The position numbers and the translations under genes are program-made. Shown piece after piece: positions 1 through 7,439 of a stretch of 64,000 nucleotides of DNA. Each line of letters begins with the position of its first letter. Within the stretch, counting starts at the first letter, position 1. The stretch is from Mesobacterium_A hydrothermale (GTDB lineage Bacteria > Pseudomonadota > Alphaproteobacteria > Rhodobacterales > Rhodobacteraceae), in the NCBI RefSeq assembly GCF_035818635.1, contig NZ_JAYLLH010000017.1, positions 1 through 64,000 of the forward strand. The letters are read 5' to 3'. The notes beneath the pieces were generated by a model. The model made no database searches. It saw nothing but the letters and a program-made list of their open reading frames with translations, and was not told where the DNA came from.

Positions 1-321
1 TTCCCAGCCATCGCTGATCCTCCAATTGCGGGACAAATCTATCCCAGTTGGTGGACCACTTTCAGGGGGCTATTCCAGGCCAGTATCCTGCGCGCCGCCG
101 GGCTTTCGACCTTGCTGGCGGTCGGCGCGGAGCTCTCCCTCGACGAGGAAGACCGTCTCGCCCGTGCCCTCCGCGACGGAGCCCTCGACACGATCAACGA
201 GTCCGGACAACGCATCGTCCAACGCCAACTCGAGGTCCCGCCGACCCTCACAATCCGCCCAGGCTTCCCCGTCCGTGTGATCGTCACGCGCGATCTCGTC
301 TTCGCGCCACCCGGAGGCTGA
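1..321 (+). CDS. trbI: TrbI conjugal transfer protein, C-terminal part (partial)
   Basis: The frame is open from the left edge of the window and ends in a region typical of TrbI/VirB10: a segment reading STLLAVGAEL, a helix with DTINESGQ, then PTLTIRPGFPVRVIVTRDLV. TrbI is the VirB10-like scaffold spanning both membranes in Trb-type (ICE/plasmid) conjugation machines. The match is convincing from about base 64. The first 20 codons do not resemble TrbI, and another frame in that stretch reads LVDHF, which would fit better, so a frameshift or recombination junction near bases 45-65 is possible. The next gene, a DUF2274 protein, is the usual neighbour of trbI in such elements. No other trb genes can be seen because the window starts here. 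Confidence 0.72.
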   Translation, partial: FPAIADPPIAGQIYPSWWTTFRGLFQASILRAAGLSTLLAVGAELSLDEEDRLARALRDGALDTINESGQRIVQRQLEVPPTLTIRPGFPVRVIVTRDLVFAPPGG

Positions 322-322
322 C

Positions 323-571
323 ATGACCAAGCTGAAACTCGGTCCGATCCCAGATAACAAGCCTGTGAAGCTGAACGTGGAAGTGCCCGCAGAGTTGCAT
401 CGCGACCTGATCGCCTATGGTGCAATCCTCGGCCGGGAGGCCGGACAGGGGCCGATCGAACCGAAGAAGCTGATTGTTCCCATGCTGGAACGATTCATCG
501 CGACGGATCGTGGCTTCGCCAAGGCGCGTCGATCGCTCCCGAAACGTGAGATGGCGAAGCAAGAACCATGA
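323..571 (+). CDS. DUF2274 domain-containing protein
   Basis: This 82-residue protein starts with MTKLKLGPIPDNKPVKLNVE and continues with AELHRDLIAYGAILGREAG, the signature of the small DUF2274 family. The family is found just after trbI in integrative and conjugative elements of Proteobacteria. The predicted fold is a short beta-strand plus helices, somewhat like ribbon-helix-helix proteins, but its function is unknown. It starts one base after the trbI stop codon, so the two are probably co-translated. It marks this edge of the window as the remains of, or the end of, a conjugative transfer operon. Confidence 0.8.
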   Translation: MTKLKLGPIPDNKPVKLNVEVPAELHRDLIAYGAILGREAGQGPIEPKKLIVPMLERFIATDRGFAKARRSLPKREMAKQEP

Positions 572-1011
572 TCCATGACTCCGGTTCCCATAAACTCCGA
601 GTCGACACAACCGGATGGCTTGACCATCGGTCTGGTGATGGATGGTGGCGATTTGGGCAAGATTTCAATTATTTGGGCGATGCTGTGTGCGATGCATGCT
701 CATGTTTCGATCGCGCAATCCGTGCTGGGTCGCATTTTTTCTTGGATTGCCAGGCTGGAGCCAAGGCGTTCACGAATTCCCATGCGGACAAGTGGCCCAC
801 GACGCAGGAAGCGCCGAAACCTGCGGTATGGAATTGGTCGTGTTCCGGAATGGTTCCTTGGTCAGTCCTTCGGAGAAATTTCTGTTGCCAGCGTCTGAGC
901 TCCAGTCGGCACGAGTGTGTTGTTAGCGCCAAACTTGAAGAGCGACCGAAACCGACTGTCCGCGAGAAATGGGTGGAACTGATGCTTTGGGAGCCCAGGG
1001 CCCTTGTCCGG
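572..1011. other. Intergenic stretch without a recognisable gene
   Basis: These 440 bases between the DUF2274 gene and the RpiR gene contain open frames on both strands. None has the composition or motifs of a known protein and none has a good ribosome binding site. The stretch may be the boundary of the conjugative element or decayed DNA. I see no integrase site or tRNA fragment in it. Confidence 0.5.
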
Positions 1012-1869
1012 TTATAACCCCATGCCGGACCCCGAAAGTGCTTCGCGGGCGGCGTTCAGATCCTCGAGCGCCGCCTTCGTCCTGTCGGGTTCGGCCGCCG
1101 AAATCGCGAGGAGGAGACCCTCGAGCAAGGCGAGCGTTCCCGCGTGCAGGCCGAAACCGCCTGTGCGGCCGCGGGGCACGCGCACGAGGATGCTGGCGCG
1201 CGGGTCGGGAAGGCGCGGCCCGTTCGAGGTGATCAGGAGGGAGCGAAGGTTTAGGCGCGAGGCCCGGTCGAACAGAGCCCGAACCTCGGGATAGGGGCGA
1301 TCATAGGCCAGGGCCACGACTGCGTCGCCGGCGCCAATCCCCACGAGATCGTCGGCAAACTGAAGGCCGGTGCGCGACAGGGCTCGCGCGTCGAAGCCGA
1401 GTCGCCCCAGCTGCGCCGCGAAATACCCGGCGATGAAACCTGACGGCCCGATTCCGAAGACGTGGATCCGGCGCGCGTTAGCAATTGAGCTGACGATGTC
1501 CGAAACCACCGCGTCCTCCAGCGCCTCGATGGCGTCCAGCGATGCGCGCAAGGCCTGTGCCGATGTCTGCAGGCCCGGGACAGTGCCAGGCAGGGCAAGT
1601 TCGCTCGCCATGCGGTCCGCCAGCGTCAGGTCGCGGCGCAGATCCTCGGCCAGGGCATGGCGCAGATCGGCCAGCCCGGCATAGCCGAGCTTGCGCGCGG
1701 TTCGGATCACGGTGGCGTCGCTGGTCCCCGCGGCCGCGGCGATCTCCGCGGCCGAGGCATGCAGGGCGGTCTCACGATTGCGGGCGAACCAGTCGATGAG
1801 GCGCGACTCGGCGGGCGAAACCGCCGCGTCGAGGGTGGAGATTCGGTCGGAGAATGTGGCCTTGCTCAT
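1012..1869 (-). CDS. MurR/RpiR family transcriptional regulator
   Basis: The 285-residue protein has an N-terminal HTH_6 domain (about residues 1-80, with the helix-turn-helix around AEIAAAAGTSDATVIRTARKLGY) and a C-terminal SIS phosphosugar-binding domain (about 115-250, with IHVFGIGPSGFIAGYFA and SLLITSNG). RpiR proteins sense phosphosugars or related ligands and usually control neighbouring catabolic or transport genes. The start at 1869 (MSKATF) is preferred. An upstream ATG at 1884 would put the start inside the predicted operator. It is divergently transcribed from the COG4280 membrane protein gene, which is the obvious candidate target. The ligand cannot be told from sequence. Confidence 0.88.
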   Translation of the reverse strand: MSKATFSDRISTLDAAVSPAESRLIDWFARNRETALHASAAEIAAAAGTSDATVIRTARKLGYAGLADLRHALAEDLRRDLTLADRMASELALPGTVPGLQTSAQALRASLDAIEALEDAVVSDIVSSIANARRIHVFGIGPSGFIAGYFAAQLGRLGFDARALSRTGLQFADDLVGIGAGDAVVALAYDRPYPEVRALFDRASRLNLRSLLITSNGPRLPDPRASILVRVPRGRTGGFGLHAGTLALLEGLLLAISAAEPDRTKAALEDLNAAREALSGSGMGL

Positions 1870-1883
1870 GTTCACGACATACA

Positions 1884-1922
1884 TGTTGCAAACACTACAA
1901 GCAAGATGTAGTAATTACGACA
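1884..1922. promoter_or_regulatory. Two tandem 16-bp palindromic half-operators, probable RpiR binding sites
   Basis: Bases 1884-1899 read TGTTGCAAACACTACA and bases 1907-1922 read TGTAGTAATTACGACA. Both fit TGTNGN-N4-ACNACA, and their centres are 23 bp apart, about two helical turns. Sites of the form TGTAGT-N-ACTACA are common for RpiR-family regulators. The pair lies between the divergent RpiR and COG4280 genes, so it could control both. Confidence 0.5.
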
Positions 1923-1970
1923 AGCGAGTCGCAACCGGATCGCAACCAAGCGCAAGATGGGGAGGATCCC

Positions 1971-2723
1971 ATGCCGCCGGATTTCTGGACTGTCCTGTTT
2001 CCCGCCGTCACGGCGGCCTTCCTCGCCTCGATCGTCGAGGTGGTGGAAGCGTTCACCATCGTGCTGGCCGTCGGCACCACGCGGGGATGGCGACCGGCCA
2101 TCGTCGGGACCGCCGCAGCGCTCGCGGTCCTTGGCCTCGTCGTCCTGATCCTCGGGCCGGCGCTGCGCTTTATTCCGATTCAGGCCCTGCAACTGGTCGT
2201 CGGCATCCTGCTGCTCCTGTTCGGCATGGGCTGGCTCAGGAAAGCCGTGCTTCGCTCGGCCGGTGTCATCGCCTTGCATGACGAGACCCTGGCCTTTGAC
2301 GAGGAAACAGCAGAGCTTTGCGCGCAGACGGGGTCGCCGCAGACATTGCAGTGGATCGCCGGGATCGCCGCCTTCAAGGCGGTGCTGCTGGAAGGGCTTG
2401 AGGTCGCCTTCATCGTCGTCGCCGTCGGCGCCGGAAAGGGTCTCTTGTGGGAGGCTTCGCTCGGTGCCCTGGCAGCCTGCGCTCTCGTCCTGATCGTGGG
2501 CGCGGCCGTGCACAAGCCATTGTCGCAGGTGCCCGAGAACACGCTGAAGTTCAGTGTGGGCGTCATGCTGTCCGCCTTCGGTGTCTTCTGGATCGGCGAA
2601 GGGCTGGGCGCGGAATGGCCCGGGGCCGATCTTGCGCTCCTGCCTCTGGCGGCGCTGTTCCTGCTGTCTGGCATCGGCCTTACGCGTCTTGCGCGCACCA
2701 CTTCAGAAAGGAGCCTCGCATGA
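1971..2723 (+). CDS. COG4280-type predicted membrane protein
   Basis: This 250-residue protein has about six or seven transmembrane helices and an internal duplication. Each half contains an acidic motif in a membrane segment: VEVVEAFTIVLAVG near residue 20 and LEGLEVAFIVVAVG near residue 140. These resemble the R/L-E-G-x-E motifs of FTR1-like metal permeases, so ion transport is possible, but COG4280 has no established function. The ATG at 1971 is preceded by GGGGAGG, an excellent ribosome binding site. The next gene overlaps its stop codon (ATGA), so they form an operon. The upstream RpiR protein probably regulates it. Confidence 0.75.
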   Translation: MPPDFWTVLFPAVTAAFLASIVEVVEAFTIVLAVGTTRGWRPAIVGTAAALAVLGLVVLILGPALRFIPIQALQLVVGILLLLFGMGWLRKAVLRSAGVIALHDETLAFDEETAELCAQTGSPQTLQWIAGIAAFKAVLLEGLEVAFIVVAVGAGKGLLWEASLGALAACALVLIVGAAVHKPLSQVPENTLKFSVGVMLSAFGVFWIGEGLGAEWPGADLALLPLAALFLLSGIGLTRLARTTSERSLA

Positions 2724-2932
2724 CCATCCTCGGCGACGTATTCAAGGAACTTCTCAAGATGTTCGTGGCCGACCTGCGGCTCACGCTGGCGGTCCTCGGC
2801 GGCGTAGTCCTGGTGGCCATCCTCATGGACAGGGGGGGACTCGGACCCATTGGCGGAGGTCTGGCGCTCGCTGCCGGGTGCGTGCTGGTGCTCGGCGAAG
2901 CGGTCCTGCGCGAGGCTCGAAGGTGTAAATGA
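2720..2932 (+). CDS. Small two-helix membrane protein
   Basis: The 70-residue product has two hydrophobic stretches (about residues 20-38, LTLAVLGGVVLVAILM, and 45-62, IGGGLALAAGCVLVLGEA) after an amphipathic N-terminus. I do not recognise a family. Its ATG overlaps the stop of the COG4280 gene by four bases, so it is translationally coupled and may be an accessory subunit of that membrane protein. No catalytic motif is visible. Confidence 0.6.
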   Translation: MTILGDVFKELLKMFVADLRLTLAVLGGVVLVAILMDRGGLGPIGGGLALAAGCVLVLGEAVLREARRCK

Positions 2933-2970
2933 CCTTGGCAGCGTTTTGAAACCGGCCGGAATCGGTCTCT

Positions 2971-3642
2971 TCAGTTTGCACCTAGGTGAACCGGCCTTCC
3001 CTCCTCGCGCCATTCGGGCAGGCCACCGTCGAGCCGGCGGGCGTTGAGTCCCTTCCGTCGCAGGGCGGCAACGGCCTGGTGGGCGTACACGCAGTATGGG
3101 CCACGGCAATAGGCGACGATCTTGGCCTCGGGAGCGAGCCCGGACAGGATTCGCTCCAAGTCCGCCACATTCACGTTGCGCGCGCTTGGGATATGCCCCG
3201 TGGCGTATTCGTCAGCCGGTCTCACGTCGATCACCGTGACAGAGTCCTCGGCGAGCCGTTCTGCCAGTTCGGTGCGGCTCATCGGCTCGGGCGCGTCGTC
3301 GCCACCAGAGAGACCGCGCAGGATGCGCTCGACTTACGCCAGATTCCGTTCGGCGACGATGCGTAGAAGGTCCATCAACGCCAGGGTCTTCGCGTCCGAT
3401 AGCCGATAGATCACCGCTTTGCCGTCGCGCCGGCTGGTGACGAGCCCTGACCGGCGCAGCTGCTGAAGATGTTGCGAGCAGTTGGCAAACGTCAGGCCGG
3501 TCTTCTCCGCAAGCGTTTCCACGCCGCGTTCCCCCTGTGCGAGTTGCTCCAGGATCGACAAACGTGCCGGTGCGGAAAGTGCGCGCGCGACAAGCGCGTA
3601 TTCCTCCAGCAGGGCGAGTTTCGGGCTGATTGACACGGGCAT
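2971..3642 (-). pseudogene. ArsR-family regulator fused to rhodanese, split by an in-frame stop
   Basis: Read from 3642, the frame encodes an ArsR winged helix (about residues 20-95: APARLSILEQLAQGE, recognition helix around NCSQHLQQLRRSGLV) and meets TAA at 3334-3336. Without that stop the same frame continues through VERILRGLSG into a rhodanese domain (MSRTELAERL at 3282, VIDVRPADEYATGHIPSA, catalytic loop CRGPYC). Such ArsR-rhodanese fusions are a known family in which the linker normally reads NLAEVERIL. A single G-to-T change turning GAA into TAA explains the break. The rhodanese part could still be made from the ATG at 3282. The family is linked to sulfur or persulfide sensing. If the stop is real, regulator and sulfurtransferase are now separate polypeptides. 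Confidence 0.8.
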
Positions 3643-3657
3643 GCTCCGGACGATATA

Positions 3658-3677
3658 TCAATCAAGTGATAGATTGA
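3658..3677. promoter_or_regulatory. Probable ArsR operator upstream of the ArsR-rhodanese gene
   Basis: An inverted repeat TCAATC-N8-GATTGA sits 16 bases upstream of the ArsR start codon in an AT-rich patch, between this gene and the divergent sterol-desaturase-like gene. AT-rich dyads of this kind are typical ArsR/BigR-type autoregulatory sites. The divergent gene may be controlled from it too. Confidence 0.45.
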
Positions 3678-3723
3678 ATAATAGCGATTCCATCGCCCAT
3701 CACAAGGCCTGCGATACGAGCCT

Positions 3724-4578
3724 ATGTCCGAGACGATCCTCGCTGCCGAGCCGACAATCCGCCTTGCCGCCTTTCTGGGCGTCCTTTTGGCCATGGCACT
3801 GTGGGAGGTGGCGGCACCGCGTCGACGCCGGGATATTCCTCGGGTGATCCGCTGGACGAACAATATCGCACTCGTCGTGATCGATACGGTGATCCTGAGG
3901 CTCAGTTTCCCGATCCTCGCGGTCGGGCTCGCGGTGATGGCCGAAGATCGCGGCTGGGGTCTGTTCAACAACATCGGCGCCCCGGCCTGGGTTGCCGTTA
4001 TCGTCTCGATGCTGCTGCTCGATCTTGCGATCTACCTCCAGCACGTCCTGTTCCACGCGGTGCCGGGGCTATGGCGGCTGCACCGGATGCACCATGCCGA
4101 TCTCGACTTCGACGCAACGACAGGGTTACGGTTCCATCCCGTCGAGATACTGATCTCCATGGGCATCAAGCTCGCAGTGGTGACCGCGCTCGGTCCACCG
4201 GCGGTCGCGGTCCTACTGTTCGAGGTCGTCCTGAACGTCACCGCGCTTTTCAACCACGCCAACATCGACCTACCGCGGCCTGTGGATCGCGTTCTGCGCT
4301 GGTTGGTCGTGACGCCCGACATGCACCGGGTCCACCATTCCGTCGATCCGCGGGAGACCAACTCGAATTACGGCTTCAACCTGCCGTGGTGGGACCGGCT
4401 GCTCGGCACCTATGTCGCCCAGCCCGCCAAGGGACATGAGAGGATGGACATCGGCATCGAGCAATTCCGCACGCGCCGCGATCTCTGGCTCGACCGGATG
4501 CTGGTCCAGCCGCTGCAAGGACCGGCCAGCGGCCACGCACTCGACCCGCGCATCACGACGAGAGAGCTCGGCGAATGA
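3724..4578 (+). CDS. Sterol desaturase / fatty acid hydroxylase superfamily protein
   Basis: The protein has 284 residues with three or four N-terminal membrane helices and the eight-histidine di-iron signature: HVLFH (about residue 108), HRMHH (about 122), HANID further on, and HRVHH (about 202). Members hydroxylate or desaturate lipids, carotenoids or sterols at the membrane using O2. The substrate cannot be told from sequence. It lies divergent from the ArsR-rhodanese gene and shares its operator region. Its stop overlaps the start of the truncated MerR gene by four bases, which looks like a chance coupling produced by rearrangement. Confidence 0.85.
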   Translation: MSETILAAEPTIRLAAFLGVLLAMALWEVAAPRRRRDIPRVIRWTNNIALVVIDTVILRLSFPILAVGLAVMAEDRGWGLFNNIGAPAWVAVIVSMLLLDLAIYLQHVLFHAVPGLWRLHRMHHADLDFDATTGLRFHPVEILISMGIKLAVVTALGPPAVAVLLFEVVLNVTALFNHANIDLPRPVDRVLRWLVVTPDMHRVHHSVDPRETNSNYGFNLPWWDRLLGTYVAQPAKGHERMDIGIEQFRTRRDLWLDRMLVQPLQGPASGHALDPRITTRELGE

Positions 4579-4904
4579 CCTCCCGAGACTTCAGGCGCGA
4601 TATCCGTGAGAGCATCCGGCACGCGCGCGACCTGGGGTTTACGCTCGAGGCGATCCGCGACCTTCTCAGCCTCTCGGACAACCCCGATCAATCTTGCGCG
4701 GCCGCAGATACCATTGCGAGGGCGCAGCTTCTCGAAGTTGAAACCCGCCTCGCGCGGCTGACGGCTCTGAAGATCGAGCTTGAACGCATGGTCGTGCAAT
4801 GCGCAGGCGGGCGGATCGCCGACTGCCGGGTCATCGAGGTGTTGGGGGACCATTCGCTCTGCGCCACGGACCATCGGCATCCCGAAACCGAGGTCACGTC
4901 ATGA
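4575..4904 (+). pseudogene. MerR-family regulator lacking its N-terminal DNA-binding domain
   Basis: The 109-residue product begins with about 13 unrelated residues and then matches the C-terminal half of metal-type MerR regulators: IRHARDLGFTLEAIRDLLSLSD, the dimerisation coiled coil, and a cysteine-containing metal loop (VVQCAGGRIADCRVIEVL). The roughly 65-residue winged helix-turn-helix that should come first is absent, and nothing like it lies upstream in any frame because the sterol-desaturase gene occupies that DNA. It cannot bind DNA by itself, so it is either a decayed gene or a dominant-negative partner of an intact paralogue. The next gene overlaps it (ATGA). Confidence 0.8.
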
Positions 4905-5242
4905 ACATTCCGGCGACACTCGCAATCTACGCCGGGGCTGCTCTGGCGGAAATCGCCGGTTGCTTTGCGTTCTGGTCCTGGATGCGAAAGGGCGCGGGTG
5001 CTATTTGGCTGCTTCCCGGACTGCTCAGCCTTGCCGTATTCGCCTGGCTCCTGACGCTGGCACCCGCCGAATTCGCGGGACGCGCCTATGCAGCCTATGG
5101 CGGGGTCTACATACTTGCTTCTCTCGCATGGCTTTGGTCGGCCGAGGGCCGCCGTCCGGATGTCTGGGATATTGCAGGCGGGGCTGTTTGCCTGATCGGC
5201 GCCGCGATCATCCTGTTCGCGCCGAGAATCGCGGGAGACTGA
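4901..5242 (+). CDS. ynfA: YnfA/UPF0060 family small membrane protein
   Basis: This 113-residue protein has four predicted helices and the family pattern ALAEIAGCFAFWSWMRKG near the N-terminus and YGGVYILASLAWLW in the third helix. UPF0060/YnfA proteins resemble small multidrug resistance (SMR) transporters and in enterics have been linked to export of toxic cations. The ATG at 4901 overlaps the stop of the MerR fragment by four bases, consistent with an ancestral merR-ynfA metal or cation resistance operon. Confidence 0.88.
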   Translation: MNIPATLAIYAGAALAEIAGCFAFWSWMRKGAGAIWLLPGLLSLAVFAWLLTLAPAEFAGRAYAAYGGVYILASLAWLWSAEGRRPDVWDIAGGAVCLIGAAIILFAPRIAGD

Positions 5243-5363
5243 CGAGTTATTCTCAAAGCCTGTTGAACGCGCGTTCGTTTGGGACACCGTAAGTTGCAGG
5301 CCTACGTTAATTTTTTTGTGGGCTCGATTCGTTCTTGCCGCCGCCATGAACGTTCGTGCGTCC

Positions 5364-5972
5364 TCAGCGTTTGAACCTCCACATCTTGCCCAGAGGAGCC
5401 GACCTTGCAAAGTGATGAATTGTCGCCATGCCGGCATGGGCGATCAGATAGACCCAGACGAGGTTGGCGAGTGCGAAGTGAACGGTCATGGCCAGCGAAC
5501 CATCGGGCTCGAGCGATTGAAGGCCCGCCCAGACCTGCGCTGCGTAGACACCGCCGCTGACGGCCATTGTCGTCATCAAGAGTAGACCGAAGCCGTGGAC
5601 GGCCGATGCGAGGGGGCCGGTTTCCTCGCAGGCAGGTAGGCTTCCCTGGACACCGGTACGCAAGTGGTTGCCCAAGTCGGCCGCGAAGGCGCGGCGACGC
5701 TCGCCTGAGAACCATGGGAAAAGTGCCGAGGGAGCCGTCCCCCGACGCCGGAACACTAGGGTCATCCAGAACAGGAAGGCAAAGGCCAGCGCCGCGAAAC
5801 CGGAATAGCGGTGAAGCTGGAAGATCGCGTCGCCTGCCGCGGTGTCGGTCGGGCCCTGCATGATGAGGCTTGTGGCAAGTTGGGTGGAGATGGACAGGGC
5901 GAGCCCAGCATGAACCAGCCGAGTGGCATGTGCGTGTTGATCCGGATCGGGAGTTTCGAATGCGAGGGACAT
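5364..5972 (-). CDS. Cytochrome b561-like membrane protein
   Basis: The 202-residue protein has four predicted transmembrane helices with histidines placed as heme ligands: HAGLALSI (helix 1), HRYSGFAALAF (helix 2), HGFGLLLMTTMAVSG (helix 3), HFALANLVWVYLIAHAGMATIHH (helix 4). This is the layout of the cytochrome b561 / NiFe-hydrogenase cytochrome b superfamily, which passes electrons between quinones and periplasmic partners. The start at 5972 (MSLAFE) has an AGCAAGG ribosome site, so an earlier ATG at 6008 is less likely. It lies just downstream of the two-component system genes. A TTAC-N6-GTAAG motif 73-87 bases before the start suggests control by that system. Confidence 0.8.
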   Translation of the reverse strand: MSLAFETPDPDQHAHATRLVHAGLALSISTQLATSLIMQGPTDTAAGDAIFQLHRYSGFAALAFAFLFWMTLVFRRRGTAPSALFPWFSGERRRAFAADLGNHLRTGVQGSLPACEETGPLASAVHGFGLLLMTTMAVSGGVYAAQVWAGLQSLEPDGSLAMTVHFALANLVWVYLIAHAGMATIHHFARSAPLGKMWRFKR

Positions 5973-6044
5973 TGGAGAGATGCCTTGCTGGCGGGTTCTT
6001 CCCCTCATATGGCAGCCGCCGTCCCGGATTGCCTTGCCGCCACC

Positions 6045-6059
6045 TTACGCTTTCGTAAG
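6045..6059. promoter_or_regulatory. TTAC-N6-GTAAG motif upstream of the cytochrome b561-like gene
   Basis: TTAC (6045-6048), six bases, GTAAG (6055-6059). It overlaps the stop codon of the histidine kinase gene and lies 73-87 bases upstream of the cytochrome b start. It is one of four such motifs in promoter positions in this window (others at 8646, 13393 and 36626). Confidence 0.55.
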
Positions 6060-7439
6060 AACCGTTGCCTCCGGCGCGAGCGGCTGGAAAACCATCGAAA
6101 CCCGCAGCCCTGGCGCGTTGTCCTCTAGAACCAGCTCGGCCCGATGCAGAGCGGCAATGGCTGCGACAAGGCTGAGTCCCAGCCCGGTTCCCGGAACCGA
6201 CCGACTCGCATCGAGCCGGACGAACCGCTCCAGCACCCGGGCGCGGTCGGCTTCGGGAATGCCCGGCCCATTGTCCGAAACCTCAAGGAAAGGCCGCGCA
6301 TCGCGCAGGCCAGCCCTGATCCGGACTTGTGCCGGGGGCGGGCAATGCTCGATGGCGTTGGCAACTAGGTTCGTCAGGGCCTGCGAGAGCATGTCCTCGT
6401 CTCCCTGCACCTCGATGAGTATCGTGGGCAAGTCGAGATAAAGGGTATGACCCTTTTCCTCGGCCGAGGCCTGCAGGATTTCGTGAACCGAGCTGGCCAG
6501 TACCGAAAGGTCGATGGAATCGTTGTGCCGCTCTACCGTGCCGGATTGCAGGCGGGCAAGACGGAGGATCGCATCGAATGTCGCCGAGATTGCGTCGATG
6601 TCCATGAGGGCCGAGCCGATTTCATGCCGGGTCTCAGTCGGCACGTCGGAGGACAGGGCCTGAGGCTCAAGCCGCATCCGGAGCCGTGCGAGTGGTGCAC
6701 GCAGGTCGTGCGCGACATCGGTGGAGACCTGCCGGATCGACGCAACGCCTGCTTCTAGACGTTCCAGCATCCGGTCCACTCGGGCCGCGAGCGCAGCCAG
6801 ATCATCGTTGCCGCTGTCCGCTATACGGCGGTCGATTCTGCCTTCGCCGACCTCGTCCAGAACCTGATCCATCCTGTCGATCCGCCTTTCGTTCTTGCGG
6901 GCTATGATGACCGCCAGGCCCATGGACAGAAGCGCGGCAAGCACCAGCGACGAGGCGGTAGTCTGGATCAGGATTTCGCCGCTTTCAGCCACCCAGGCTT
7001 CGTCCCGTGCCGCAATGACCCAACCGAGTTCGGTCCGGATGCCGTAGGCAAGATAGGCCTCGGCACTCTCTGTGCCGGTCACGTCGCTTTCTGGAATGTC
7101 CTGACCGACCAACAGCCGTCGCGCGCCTTCGAACGGATCGGTAACATGCAGTGATCCGAGCACCTGACCCGATCCAACATCGACGAATGCATAGAGGCTT
7201 GCACCGTCGCGACTGGATCGCACTTGAGCGAGGATTTGTTCCCGCAGGTCAGTCCTGTCCCCTGTCGCCGCGATTTGGGCAAGGCTTTCCGCGCTGGACC
7301 GCACATCGGCCGATAGGCGCGCGGTCATCTCCCGCGACAGGAACAGATAGGAGAGCCCTCCCGCGGACAGCGTGCCGATGGCGAACACCGCCGACAGCGC
7401 CAGCGCGAAGCGCATCGACCATGACAGAGGCCGCCTCAT
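6045..7439 (-). CDS. Two-component sensor histidine kinase
   Basis: The 464-residue protein has a first membrane helix at about residues 11-33, a periplasmic sensor of about 125 residues, a second helix at about 161-180, a HAMP linker (about 181-235), a HisKA H-box (DVAHDLRAPL, phospho-histidine 244), and a HATPase domain with N-box NLVANAIEH, G1 DNGPGIP and G2 GTGLGLSL. It should autophosphorylate in response to an envelope signal and pass phosphate to the response regulator encoded immediately upstream, whose stop overlaps this start (ATGA). The neighbours (PepSY protein, MprF, DedA-PAP2 protein) suggest a cell-envelope stress system, with the actual signal unknown. Confidence 0.93.
   Translation of the reverse strand: MRRPLSWSMRFALALSAVFAIGTLSAGGLSYLFLSREMTARLSADVRSSAESLAQIAATGDRTDLREQILAQVRSSRDGASLYAFVDVGSGQVLGSLHVTDPFEGARRLLVGQDIPESDVTGTESAEAYLAYGIRTELGWVIAARDEAWVAESGEILIQTTASSLVLAALLSMGLAVIIARKNERRIDRMDQVLDEVGEGRIDRRIADSGNDDLAALAARVDRMLERLEAGVASIRQVSTDVAHDLRAPLARLRMRLEPQALSSDVPTETRHEIGSALMDIDAISATFDAILRLARLQSGTVERHNDSIDLSVLASSVHEILQASAEEKGHTLYLDLPTILIEVQGDEDMLSQALTNLVANAIEHCPPPAQVRIRAGLRDARPFLEVSDNGPGIPEADRARVLERFVRLDASRSVPGTGLGLSLVAAIAALHRAELVLEDNAPGLRVSMVFQPLAPEATVLTKA

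Noticed and set aside
568..1017. Open frame of about 149 codons after the DUF2274 gene
   Set aside because: Codon use and amino-acid composition look random (many Trp, Cys), with no family motif and no good ribosome site.
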